A program made the position numbers and the translations under genes. The notes under the pieces are model-generated. The model was not told the DNA's origin and ran no database searches. It saw only the letters and a program-made list of their open reading frames with translations. Positions 25,540-33,689 of a stretch of 64,000 nucleotides of DNA are shown one piece after another (position 1 is the stretch's first letter; each line of letters begins with the position of its first letter). This DNA comes from an uncultured bacterium (GTDB lineage Bacteria; Planctomycetota; GCA-002687715), in NCBI GenBank assembly GCA_902826835.1, contig CADEGH010000004.1, forward strand, positions 261,511-325,510, read 5' to 3'.

Positions 25540-26910
25540 TCAAGAACCGTCGCCCTTGGGTTCCGTCGGGGCCGGCTTGGCCTCGGATGCGGCGGGACCG
25601 GCCGGCATTCCATCGGGCTCCTTGGCCCATCGCTCCTTGGCCTTACCCGCTTTCACTTCGGAAAGCAGGGCCGCCCAACGGGGATCTTGGCGGAGCGGAG
25701 CCAAGTCGCCGTCCTCCTCGGCCCAGGCAAATTGGGTGTATCCCCAACGGAAGGAGCGATCGAGCGCCAGGAACGCACGATCCAATTTGCCCTGGATCGA
25801 ACAGGAGCAGGCCAGGTTGTAGTAGGAAATCGCCACCGTCGATTTCTGCTGTGGATTCTGCTCGAAGTAACCTGCGATCGTGGCGTAGAGATTCACCGCC
25901 TTGGTGAAGTACTCCTCAGACTTGGCGTGATCCCGGACGTTTTGGAGAAGGGTCGCGCTCTGATCGTAGGCACGCGCGACTCCGATGGTCGCTCGCAGCA
26001 GATCGTTGTTCAGGGCCATGAACTCTTTGCGCATCTGCTCGAGCTGGGTCTTCTCTTCTTCCGTGGGCTCTTTCTTCGCGGAGAGCTCGCGGAACGGCCC
26101 GACGGCCTTCCGATACTTCTCCTGAAGCCCGGGCAGGTCCTCGATCGCCTTCTTCGAGTGCTCACGGACCGCTTCGAGGTCCTTGTCCAGGAGAGTGCGG
26201 TCGCCGAGTCGGGCCATCACAACTTTCGCCTTCTCGCGGATTGCCTCCTCCTCGAAGACGTCTTCCTGAACTTCGCGAACTCCCGCTACGTACTTCTTGG
26301 CTCCGGATTGGGCCAAGCCCTCGCCCGCCAGGAGTCGAACCTCCCTCGCGTAGTCGCTCGTGACGAAGACGTGGTTGAAGGCCTCGATCCCGCGCTCCGC
26401 GAGGGCCGCCGTCTTTGGGAACATGCCGTCGTACCAGCCGGCGTTCCCCTTGGCGGTGAACGCCTTGATCTCGTTCAGAGTCTCGGTCGCCACGAGTTGC
26501 CGCTGCAATGTCTGCAGGATCTCCTGCCGAACTCCGGTGGCGGCACCAACGGCCGCCGCGACTTCGGCGTCGATCGCCAAACCTTGGGCCGCCAAGCTAG
26601 CCGTGACCTTGGAGAGTTCCGCCACCTTCGGAGCAACGGCTTCGGCAGTCATCTTGGGATCGGCGGCCACCGCACTTGCCTTGATGCCGATCATGCGAAG
26701 CACCGGGATTGCAGACTCGCCGGCCTGGGTCTTGAGTTTGCGCCACTCGGCCTTGAGCCCGGTCTGACCGACCTTCCCGGCCGCGATGACTTCGTCGGCG
26801 AGAGCGGTCATCGAGGCGAGGCGAGTCTTCACGTCGACAGGGGGGGCCTCCTGCGCCCTTGCTCCAAGGTGAACGAGGCAAAGGGTGAGTCCCATCACGA
26901 GGCTTTTCAT
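25540..26910 (-). CDS. Exported helical/TPR-like protein, function unknown
   Basis: This 456-residue protein starts with a signal peptide (KSLVMGLTLCLVHLGARAQ). Residues 25-330 are almost wholly helical and alanine/glutamate-rich, with likely coiled-coil segments (EEEKTQLEQMRKEFMAL). Residues 370-425 carry a TPR-like end motif (SYYNLACSCSIQGKLDRAF, then DLAPLRQDPRWAALLSEV). The tail is proline/alanine-rich. It starts 4 bases after the ispDF stop and is probably co-transcribed with it. No enzymatic motif was found; a scaffolding role in the envelope is a guess. Confidence 0.8.
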   Translation of the reverse strand: MKSLVMGLTLCLVHLGARAQEAPPVDVKTRLASMTALADEVIAAGKVGQTGLKAEWRKLKTQAGESAIPVLRMIGIKASAVAADPKMTAEAVAPKVAELSKVTASLAAQGLAIDAEVAAAVGAATGVRQEILQTLQRQLVATETLNEIKAFTAKGNAGWYDGMFPKTAALAERGIEAFNHVFVTSDYAREVRLLAGEGLAQSGAKKYVAGVREVQEDVFEEEAIREKAKVVMARLGDRTLLDKDLEAVREHSKKAIEDLPGLQEKYRKAVGPFRELSAKKEPTEEEKTQLEQMRKEFMALNNDLLRATIGVARAYDQSATLLQNVRDHAKSEEYFTKAVNLYATIAGYFEQNPQQKSTVAISYYNLACSCSIQGKLDRAFLALDRSFRWGYTQFAWAEEDGDLAPLRQDPRWAALLSEVKAGKAKERWAKEPDGMPAGPAASEAKPAPTEPKGDGS

Positions 26911-26914
26911 GCTT

Positions 26915-28105
26915 TCACTCCGGGGTGCGTTCCGATGTCAAGAGGACGACCGCGTGGACGGCCAGAGCTTCTCCTCGACCCAAAGCGTCGAGGCCTTCAT
27001 TGGTTCGGGCTTTCACGGCGACCCGATCCGCGGGCAAACCGAGCAAGGTCATGAGCGACGCCTTGATGGCGGATTTCGAACCCGCCAGACGGGGTCGCTC
27101 GGCAACAATCGTGCAGTCTACCTGGAGGGGGCGGAGGCCGCTGGCCTGGATTTCGTCCAGAACCACGGCGAGGAGGTGCCGGCTGTCGGCCCCACTCCAG
27201 CGCGGATCGCGATCGGAGAAGTGCTCGCCGATGTCGGTCGAACCGGCCGCCCCCAAGATCCCCTCGATGATCGCGTGCAGCAGGGCATCGCCATCGGAAT
27301 GTCCCAGGAGTCCCACGGGAGAGTCGACCTGGACGCCCCCCAGCACCAGCGGGCGACCCTCCACCAGCCGGTGGATGTCGTAGCCGTGGCCGAGTCGGAG
27401 CGCCGCCGAAGCAGGCGATCTCGGCTGATGGCGAGCCAAATCGGCGGGGGTGGTGATCTTCACGTTCTGAGGGTCGTCTTCGACGATTTGTACGGGAACG
27501 GAGTGCCACTCCAGAAGGGCAGCCTCGTCGGTAAACCGCAGATCCTGCGCGGCCGCACGGGCCAACGCGGCCAAAAGGGTGAACTTTTCGGCGGCCTGCG
27601 GAGTCGAGGCCTGCCAAATCGTCTCCCGATCTACGGTGCACACAACTCGGCCATGAGGTGAGACTTGCTTCAGGGTATTCACGCTTCGGTGCGCCAAAAT
27701 CGCCGCGGGCACCGTACCGAGGACTCGCACCAAGGCGGAGACCCGTTCGGGATTCGGGAAAGGCCGGGCGGCGTCGTGCACCAAGACCCACCGACTACCT
27801 GGCGGAACGGCGGCCACTCCCAGGGCCACCGAGTCGGCCCGTTCCTGCCCCCCCTCGACGACCAAAATCTGCGGGAGGGACTCCGCCAGCAGGCGCTCGC
27901 GCGTGCGGACCACGTCGTCGCGGTGGGCCACAATGACCGCACCTTCGACCTCCGGGACGAGGAGGAGGCGGGAGAGAGCGTGCAACCAAAGCGGCCGCCC
28001 CGCGATCTCGACCCACGCCTTGCGCTCCTCGGAGCCGAGGCGACGACCCACCCCTGCGGCCACGAGGATGACGAAGGCATTGGCGGCGGTTGACAAGTTG
28101 TCCAC
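26915..28105 (-). CDS. ispDF: Bifunctional IspDF of the MEP isoprenoid pathway
   Basis: This fused enzyme is about 396 residues. The N-terminal half is IspD (MEP cytidylyltransferase): VAAGVGRRLGSEERKAWVEI, LVHDAARPFP, and VEDDPQNVKITTPADL. The C-terminal half is IspF (MEcPP synthase): LGHGYDIHRL with metal ligands Asp and His, LLGHSDGDALLHAI with the third ligand, and VKARTNEGLDALG. It makes MEcPP from MEP together with a separate IspE. I chose GTG 28105; ATG 28141 would add 12 residues and leave only 6 bases to the divergent ruvC start. No strong ribosome-binding site settles it. Confidence 0.92.
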   Translation of the reverse strand: MDNLSTAANAFVILVAAGVGRRLGSEERKAWVEIAGRPLWLHALSRLLLVPEVEGAVIVAHRDDVVRTRERLLAESLPQILVVEGGQERADSVALGVAAVPPGSRWVLVHDAARPFPNPERVSALVRVLGTVPAAILAHRSVNTLKQVSPHGRVVCTVDRETIWQASTPQAAEKFTLLAALARAAAQDLRFTDEAALLEWHSVPVQIVEDDPQNVKITTPADLARHQPRSPASAALRLGHGYDIHRLVEGRPLVLGGVQVDSPVGLLGHSDGDALLHAIIEGILGAAGSTDIGEHFSDRDPRWSGADSRHLLAVVLDEIQASGLRPLQVDCTIVAERPRLAGSKSAIKASLMTLLGLPADRVAVKARTNEGLDALGRGEALAVHAVVLLTSERTPE

Positions 28106-28147
28106 GAGTAGTTCCCGGACGATACGCGTCGAGCGTAACATCGCCCC

Positions 28148-28681
28148 GTGGATTGGACGCACTTACGCCAAAAAAGCCCGCTGATCGTGGCGGGTTTCGA
28201 CCCTGGGACCGCGACGATGGGCTTCGGCGTGGTCGCCCGCGCCGACGGGAAACTCCACCACGTCGACCACGGCGCTCTCAAAGCCGATCGCACCGCCAAG
28301 ATCTCCGCCCGCCTTCTGACGCTGTCGCGCGGGCTTGAGGCGGTTCTGGCCCACCATCGGCCGGATGCCGTCGTGGTCGAAGAAGCTTTCGTGAAGAAAA
28401 ATCCCCAATCCGCCCTCCGACTCGGGGAAGTTCGCGGGGTCATCCTGCTAGCGGCCGAGCGTCTGGGCATCGCGACTTGGGACTACCCCACTGCCACCGT
28501 GAAGCGCTCGATCACGGGTCACGGGGGCGCCGAGAAGTCGCTCGTCCAAACCTATGTGGCTCAGTCCTTGGCGTTGCCCGAGCTCCCTACCCCGACCGAC
28601 GCCTCGGACGCTCTCGCGCTCTGCCTCTGTTTTTTTGCGGAGCCGGGCCTCGATCCTCGTTACGGGGCGGCGTTCGACTGA
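28148..28681 (+). CDS. ruvC: Holliday junction resolvase RuvC
   Basis: This 177-residue endonuclease cuts four-way DNA junctions together with RuvAB. The acidic active site is visible: D in AGFDPGTATMGFGVV, E in VVVEEAFVKKNPQSALRLGE, and two aspartates in TPTDASDALALCLC. The start is GTG 28148; the roughly 10 residues before the first catalytic strand make it slightly longer than E. coli RuvC at its N-terminus. It is head-to-head with ispDF, so promoters must overlap coding DNA. No ruvA or ruvB follows; the next gene is a lipoprotein. Confidence 0.93.
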   Translation: MDWTHLRQKSPLIVAGFDPGTATMGFGVVARADGKLHHVDHGALKADRTAKISARLLTLSRGLEAVLAHHRPDAVVVEEAFVKKNPQSALRLGEVRGVILLAAERLGIATWDYPTATVKRSITGHGGAEKSLVQTYVAQSLALPELPTPTDASDALALCLCFFAEPGLDPRYGAAFD

Positions 28682-28768
28682 ACCTTCTTCAGCTCCCCTC
28701 AAGCCACAATCGTGCTCCGTCCGATATCTTTCCCGGCGGTGAAGATTCCCGCCGATAGGAGCCGGGAC

Positions 28769-29314
28769 ATGCGTACGGGATGGATTCTGATGGGGTCGTG
28801 GCTGGGTTTCCTGGTTCTGGCCGGCTGCGCCAGTGGTGGCGAAACGGCGCGGAAATCGGGCGGTGGTAGTGGGCAGGGTCCAACCACTGAGCTCAAGCCA
28901 GCGGAGGAAGCCGTCCCCGAGCAGGTGAAAGCGATCGAGCGCTGGATCGACGAGCCGTCCGCCCTGATTGCCGACGAGATCGAAATCTACGTTTCCCGCA
29001 ACTACGAGTGGGACGTCTCCCTCACCGGAGACGACGTTTCGCCCCAACGGGCCGAGGGGTCCGAGCAAGTCTCCTCCGCCGAAGGTCAAGCCCGGGCGAG
29101 CTTCCGCAACCTCGACTTGCGGGCTCACCAGCGGATCGTCTTCCGAAAATCTGGTTTTGATGTCGTCCCGTTCATTAAGATCACGGCGCGGGGGCATGCT
29201 GCCTACGCCACCGAGGGTCGCGGTGGCTCGCCTGCAGTGAAGCGGGCGCGGACGATCCGAATTCAGAATGCCGACATCCAATTCGAGGGCGAGCAGCCCG
29301 TCGCCAGCCGCTGA
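28769..29314 (+). CDS. Putative lipoprotein, function unknown
   Basis: This 181-residue protein has a clear lipobox signal (WLGFLVLAGC, mature cysteine near residue 22), then a Gly/Ser linker and a mixed beta domain (EIEIYVSRNYEWDVSL, DLRAHQRIVFRKSG, KRARTIRIQNADIQFEG). ATG 28769 has AGGAG about 7 bases upstream; longer in-frame starts lack one. A small CGGCGG/CCGCCG hairpin lies at 28734-28754, just before the ribosome-binding site. It is followed 28 bases later by a TPR lipoprotein, so both may belong to one envelope operon. I do not recognise the family. Confidence 0.75.
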   Translation: MRTGWILMGSWLGFLVLAGCASGGETARKSGGGSGQGPTTELKPAEEAVPEQVKAIERWIDEPSALIADEIEIYVSRNYEWDVSLTGDDVSPQRAEGSEQVSSAEGQARASFRNLDLRAHQRIVFRKSGFDVVPFIKITARGHAAYATEGRGGSPAVKRARTIRIQNADIQFEGEQPVASR

Positions 29315-29342
29315 GGCCTGGACTTCTGTTCCGGGAGGTTCC

Positions 29343-30350
29343 ATGGCGCGCCCCGGGTCCAAGCGAGCCCATCGGCCAAACGTGACGCTGTCGATTGCCG
29401 CTGCGCTCGCCATTCTCGGCGGAGCTTTGCCCTTGGCCAGCTGCTCCAGTTCCGACCGCCCACGCCAACGCCTGACTCCGTTCCCTCAGGCGATCTTGGC
29501 GAGCATCAAGGCCGCGCGTCGCCCGGACCCCGCGGCGGCACTCGAACACTTGCAGGCACACTTGGCTCGCGAGCCCATGAGCCTCGTCGGACGCTGGCTG
29601 AGCCTGTACTCCAACTTGCCCGAAAGCGCTCGAGGTCCGCTGCGGGAGGAGCTCGCCCGGATCGGCGCCGACCCAAGCTGCCCCCCCGGAGTGCGCATGC
29701 TGGCTCGGTCGGTCACCCTCGACCCGGTCACGCGCGAAGCCGAGCTTCACGAAATGGCCAAACTCGCGGACGGCTCGGCCGGCATCGCTTGGGCGATCCT
29801 CGGAGAAATCGCTCGCGAACGGGGCCACGAATCCCTGGCGTCCACTCGATTCGAATCGGCGGTGGCGCAGGATCCAGAGTTCGCCCCCGGGTGGCTCGCG
29901 CTCGCGCAGAGCCGCATTCGCTCGGGCGCTCTCCTCGAGGCCGCTCAGCCCCTGGAGAACTACCTGGACGCAGCCCCAGAGGACCCCCTCGCGCTCTACA
30001 ACCTCGGCTGGATCTACCTCGAAGCGAGGCGGCAGCCGAAGGAGGCTTACCCTTGGCTCGTCCGTGCCGTCGCGGCTGACCCAACTGACGTCAGCGCGCT
30101 CGTCGCTCTGGGGGCGTGTGCCATGTCTCTGGATCCACCGGAAATCACCGAGGCGAAGTCGGCCCTGCTTGCGGCCCTTGAGGTGGCCCCGAACGACCCC
30201 GAAGTGCACATGAACCTCGGCGTCCTCTACGCCGACCACGAGCGGCATCCCGCCTCCGCCATTGGACACTTCAAGCGCTATCTCGAACTCGGGGGACCGG
30301 CCCAAGAAAGAGTGGCCGCCTGGATTCGGGAACTCGAAGGCACCCCGTGA
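29343..30350 (+). CDS. TPR-repeat lipoprotein
   Basis: This 335-residue protein has a long N-terminal signal with a lipobox-like LPLASC. Several tetratricopeptide repeats span residues 140-330: ASTRFESAVAQDPEFAPGWL, AQPLENYLDAAPEDPLALY, and AKSALLAALEVAPNDPEVHM. TPR lipoproteins usually scaffold protein complexes in the periplasm or at the outer membrane. ATG 29343 follows GGGAGG by 4-5 bases. Its stop overlaps the start of dtd (GTGA), implying translational coupling of an envelope protein with a tRNA proofreading enzyme, probably only operonic convenience. Confidence 0.85.
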   Translation: MARPGSKRAHRPNVTLSIAAALAILGGALPLASCSSSDRPRQRLTPFPQAILASIKAARRPDPAAALEHLQAHLAREPMSLVGRWLSLYSNLPESARGPLREELARIGADPSCPPGVRMLARSVTLDPVTREAELHEMAKLADGSAGIAWAILGEIARERGHESLASTRFESAVAQDPEFAPGWLALAQSRIRSGALLEAAQPLENYLDAAPEDPLALYNLGWIYLEARRQPKEAYPWLVRAVAADPTDVSALVALGACAMSLDPPEITEAKSALLAALEVAPNDPEVHMNLGVLYADHERHPASAIGHFKRYLELGGPAQERVAAWIRELEGTP

Positions 30351-30799
30351 GAGTGGTGCTGCAGCGGGTGAGCCGCGCGGCGGTCCGCGCGGAGGGGACC
30401 ATCTGCGGGGCCATCGAAACCGGCTTTCTCTTGCTGGTGGGCATTGCAACCGGCGATGGGGAGCCCGAAGTTGCGTGGATGGCCGAGAAGATCGCCGGGC
30501 TGCGTCTCTTCCCCGACGCCGAGGGAAAGATGAATCGAAGCTTGGTCGAAGTCGGAGGGAGAGTCCTCGCCGTCTCCCAATTCACGCTCCTCGGTGACGC
30601 CAGCAAAGGACGCCGCCCGAGTTTTGTTGGCGCCGCCCCTGGACCAATTGCCGAGCCCATTTTCAATCGATTCGCGCTGAGTCTTTCCGCCTTGATCGGC
30701 CCGGTCGAGACCGGGAAGTTCGGCGCGGCGATGGAAGTGGAACTCGTGAACGACGGACCCGTGACCTTGGTCCTTGAGCGACTGCCAGCCGCCCCCTAG
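30347..30799 (+). CDS. dtd: D-aminoacyl-tRNA deacylase
   Basis: This 150-residue enzyme hydrolyses D-amino acids (and mischarged glycine) from tRNA. It starts MRVVLQRVSRAAV, as in the family. The active-site motifs are VSQFTLLGDASKGRRPSF and the NDGPVT segment near the C-terminus, corresponding to the SQFTL and NxGPVT signatures. The length is normal. The start is GTG 30347, overlapping the upstream stop; trpS follows 11 bases later, forming a small tRNA quality-control and charging pair. Confidence 0.95.
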   Translation: MRVVLQRVSRAAVRAEGTICGAIETGFLLLVGIATGDGEPEVAWMAEKIAGLRLFPDAEGKMNRSLVEVGGRVLAVSQFTLLGDASKGRRPSFVGAAPGPIAEPIFNRFALSLSALIGPVETGKFGAAMEVELVNDGPVTLVLERLPAAP

Positions 30800-30810
30800 A
30801 CTGCCCCAGC

Positions 30811-31782
30811 ATGAAGCGATTTCTCTCCGGTATCCAGCCGTCCGGTCTCCCCCATCTCGGCAACTGGTTTGGCGCAGTCCAAATGCACCTGGAGCGCGCG
30901 AAGCAGGGCAACGCCTACTTCTTCATCGCGGACTACCACGCTCTCACTACCCTGCAGGATCCCGAAAAGCTCCGGGAGTACGTGCGAGAGATTGCCGTGA
31001 CCTACCTCGCGGCCGGACTCGGAGAAACCGAAGCGGTTTTTTGGCGGCAGAGCGACGTGCCGGAAGTCACGGAGATCGCGTGGCTGCTCAGCACCGTCAC
31101 CGGCATGGGCTTGCTCGAGCGCGGACACAGCTACAAGGACAAAACCGCGAAGGGGATCGCGGCTAGCGCCGGGTTGCTGTACTACCCGGTGCTGATGGCC
31201 TCGGACATTCTCGCCTACGACGCCGATGTCGTGCCGGTCGGCAAGGACCAGGTGCAGCACATCGAGATGACGCAGGACATGGCCGGCTATTGGAACTCCA
31301 CCTACGGTCAGACCTTCCGACGCCCCGAATGGGAGCTGTCGAAGACACCGAAGGTCAGCGGCCTCGATGGCCAGAAAATGAGCAAGAGCTACGGCAATGC
31401 CCTGTGGATCTTCGAGGAGGGAAAAGCGCTGAAAAAGGCGATCGGACGGATCGCCACCGACTCGCGCCCCCCCGATGAACCCAAGGATCCCAAGGGATTG
31501 CTCCTGTTCGAATGGCTCGAGCTGCTGCTGCCTGCCGACGAACTGGCCGATCTGGCCCGACGCCTCCAAACTGGTGGAGCCAACGCCCCCGGCTACGGCG
31601 AACTCAAAGCGCGGCTCGTGCTCGCCATCGAGACCCACTTCGCCGACGCCCGTCGACGTCGTCAGGAACTCTTGACCCATCCGGAGCACATCGAGGCCGC
31701 GCTCGCTCGAGGCGCGGTGGCCGCCCGCGCCGTAGCGCGCGAGGTGCGCGATCGGGCCCTTCGCGCCTGCGGCCTGCGCTGA
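30811..31782 (+). CDS. trpS: Tryptophanyl-tRNA synthetase
   Basis: This 323-residue class I synthetase has the HIGH-like motif in SGIQPSGLPHLGNWFGA, the tryptophan pocket region ADYHALTT, the VGKDQVQHIEMTQDMA segment, and KMSKS in GLDGQKMSKSYGNAL. The length is typical of bacterial TrpRS. The C-terminal 20 residues are alanine/arginine-rich. It converges on the riboflavin synthase gene, 19 bases between stops, with no obvious terminator. Confidence 0.96.
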   Translation: MKRFLSGIQPSGLPHLGNWFGAVQMHLERAKQGNAYFFIADYHALTTLQDPEKLREYVREIAVTYLAAGLGETEAVFWRQSDVPEVTEIAWLLSTVTGMGLLERGHSYKDKTAKGIAASAGLLYYPVLMASDILAYDADVVPVGKDQVQHIEMTQDMAGYWNSTYGQTFRRPEWELSKTPKVSGLDGQKMSKSYGNALWIFEEGKALKKAIGRIATDSRPPDEPKDPKGLLLFEWLELLLPADELADLARRLQTGGANAPGYGELKARLVLAIETHFADARRRRQELLTHPEHIEAALARGAVAARAVAREVRDRALRACGLR

Positions 31783-31801
31783 GCGCTCGACCTGGTCTCA
31801 T

Positions 31802-32392
31802 TCAGGGCTTGGGCAGGAGCCGCTGCACCCACTTCCCCAGGACGTCGGCTTCCACGTTGACCCGGTCGTCGACCCGGAGTCGCCCCAGCGTGGTGACGGT
31901 GAGCGTGTGGGGAATGAGACCCACGCTGACCCGGGGATTTTCGAGTCCGATGAGGGTGAGCGAAACCCCATTGAGGCAGATCGACCCCTTGGGGACACAG
32001 AGCACGAACAGCTCCGGTGGGAGCTCGATCCAAACCGTGGTCTGACCAGGAGCGGTGACGATGTCGGCGATTCGGCCAACGCCATCGACGTGCCCGGTGA
32101 CGAAGTGGCCGCCCAGGCGATCTCCCACCCGTAGAGACCGCTCTACGTTGACCCAAGTGTCCGGCTGGAGCTTCGCGAGCCAGGTTTTTTCGAGGGTCTC
32201 TCCCATCAAATAAAAGGTGGCCACCCCCCGGTCCAGGGTGGCCACGGTGAGGCAGCACCCGTCCACGGAGATCGAATCCCCCTCCCTCACATCCCGGGCC
32301 AAGCGGCCGAGATCCAAGTCAATTTCCAAGGCACCCTGCGTCCGGCGGCAGGCCAAAACCTGGCAGGCCGCCTCCACGAGTCCGGTGAACAT
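31802..32392 (-). CDS. ribE: Riboflavin synthase, alpha subunit
   Basis: This 196-residue enzyme dismutates two 6,7-dimethyl-8-ribityllumazine molecules. The tandem lumazine-binding repeats are visible: MFTGLVEA at the very start and GDSISVDGCCLTVATL, then the second copy, GGHFVTGHVDGVGRI and GSICLNGVSLTLIGL. The length is normal. It is divergent from trmD across a 150-base spacer, in which I see no FMN riboswitch-like conserved sequence. Confidence 0.95.
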   Translation of the reverse strand: MFTGLVEAACQVLACRRTQGALEIDLDLGRLARDVREGDSISVDGCCLTVATLDRGVATFYLMGETLEKTWLAKLQPDTWVNVERSLRVGDRLGGHFVTGHVDGVGRIADIVTAPGQTTVWIELPPELFVLCVPKGSICLNGVSLTLIGLENPRVSVGLIPHTLTVTTLGRLRVDDRVNVEADVLGKWVQRLLPKP

Positions 32393-32429
32393 ACTGGGCT
32401 CCGCCCTTTCCCGGGCTTTCCTTCGATTC

Positions 32430-32457
32430 TTGATCGAGCTAGGGCCCTACGTACTAT
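32430..32457 (+). promoter_or_regulatory. Possible promoter for trmD-rplS
   Basis: TTGATC (32430-32435) and TACTAT (32452-32457) are separated by 16 bases and lie about 85 bases upstream of trmD. Each box matches the sigma70 consensus at four of six positions, so this is only a candidate. Confidence 0.3.
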
Positions 32458-32542
32458 GGACCCTCGCTCGCCGGGGCCAACCGTGGGGATTTCCTTGTGG
32501 ATCCTCGCGCTCCGGAGGGTGACGTGATCTCCGGACCGTCGG

Positions 32543-33271
32543 ATGCGGGTCGATATCCTGACCATCTTTCCTGGACTCTTCCAGGGGTTCTTGTCGGAAA
32601 GCCTGGTCAGAATCGCGCAGGAGAAGGGCCTCCTAGAGGTCCACCTCCACGACTTTCGGGAATTCGCAAAAGGCCCACGCCGCTCGGTCGACGACAAACC
32701 CTTTGGGGGTGGTCCCGGGATGGTCTTGAAGCCCGAGCCAGTCTTCCTCTGCTTGGAAGCACTGCTCGCCGGGTTCCAGACTCGCCCGCGATTCATTCTC
32801 CCCGCCCCGGTTGGACGTCGATTTGATCAAGCGCTGGCCCGCGAGTTGTCCCGGGAATCGCACCTCCTGCTTCTATGCGGTCGTTACGAAGGCTACGACG
32901 AACGAATCGTCGACGCGTGGCACTTCGAGGAGATCTCGATCGGGGATTACGTCCTGACCGGCGGGGAAGTCCCCGCCATGGTGGTGGTGGATTCGATCGC
33001 GAGGTTGCTCCCGGGGGTGCTCGGCCACGATCTATCGGCGGCCGACGACTCCTTCGAACAGCCACTTCTCGATCACCCTCACTACACGAGGCCAGCGACT
33101 TTCCGAGACCTCCCGGTCCCGGAAGTCCTGCTCTCGGGAGACCACGCGCGAGTAGCGACGTGGCGCCGGGAGCAGCGTCGCTTGCGTACGGCAGCTCGTC
33201 GTCCTGATCTGTTGTCGGAAAAACCAACGCGGTCGGCGGACTCCCCGGAGACGCCGACCACCGAAGCCTGA
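32543..33271 (+). CDS. trmD: tRNA (guanine37-N1)-methyltransferase
   Basis: This 242-residue SPOUT methyltransferase makes m1G37 and so prevents frameshifting. It starts MRVDILTIFPGLFQG. The knot region includes LLLCGRYEGYDERIVDAW and IGDYVLTGGEVPAMVVVD. The substrate loop DKPFGGGPGMVLKPEP is intact. In many bacteria rpsP and rimM precede it; here they are missing and only rplS follows, 9 bases downstream. The C-terminal 20 residues are not conserved. Confidence 0.96.
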   Translation: MRVDILTIFPGLFQGFLSESLVRIAQEKGLLEVHLHDFREFAKGPRRSVDDKPFGGGPGMVLKPEPVFLCLEALLAGFQTRPRFILPAPVGRRFDQALARELSRESHLLLLCGRYEGYDERIVDAWHFEEISIGDYVLTGGEVPAMVVVDSIARLLPGVLGHDLSAADDSFEQPLLDHPHYTRPATFRDLPVPEVLLSGDHARVATWRREQRRLRTAARRPDLLSEKPTRSADSPETPTTEA

Positions 33272-33280
33272 GGGTGTGCC

Positions 33281-33646
33281 ATGGACAAGTACAGCGTCCT
33301 CGAACAAGAATTCCGCCGCAAGAATCCTCTTCCCGAGTTTGCTCCCGGCGACGTCATCGACGTCTCGGTCAACATCAAAGAGGGTGAGAAGGAGCGGGTG
33401 CAGGTCTTCAGCGGGACGGTGATCGCTCGCCGTGGTACCGGGTTGGGCGCCTCTTTCACGGTGCGTCGCATCGTGCAGGGCGAAGGGGTCGAACGTACCT
33501 TCCCGGTGCACTCCCCGAAAATCGCGAACGTCGAGGTCAAGACGCGCTCCAACGTGCGTCGGGCCAAGCTTTATTACCTTCGCGATCTGCAGGGCAAGGC
33601 GACCCGCCTCAAAGAGCGGATGGACAATCGCGAAGCCAAGTCTTGA
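33281..33646 (+). CDS. rplS: 50S ribosomal protein L19
   Basis: This 121-residue ribosomal protein lies at the 30S-50S interface. Family segments include FAPGDVIDVSVNIKEGEKER, VQVFSGTVIARRG, GEGVERTFPVHSP, and VKTRSNVRRAKLYYLRD. The length is typical. It follows trmD by 9 bases, with GAGGG upstream of the ATG, and is followed by secDF after 43 bases. Confidence 0.97.
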   Translation: MDKYSVLEQEFRRKNPLPEFAPGDVIDVSVNIKEGEKERVQVFSGTVIARRGTGLGASFTVRRIVQGEGVERTFPVHSPKIANVEVKTRSNVRRAKLYYLRDLQGKATRLKERMDNREAKS

Positions 33647-33689
33647 TCGGGCGTAGGCCCCGCATGGGCCCCGTGGTGGAGATCATTCG

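Noticed and set aside
32393..32542. An FMN riboswitch upstream of riboflavin synthase
   Set aside because: The spacer lacks the conserved RFN-element blocks and is mostly explained by the trmD leader.
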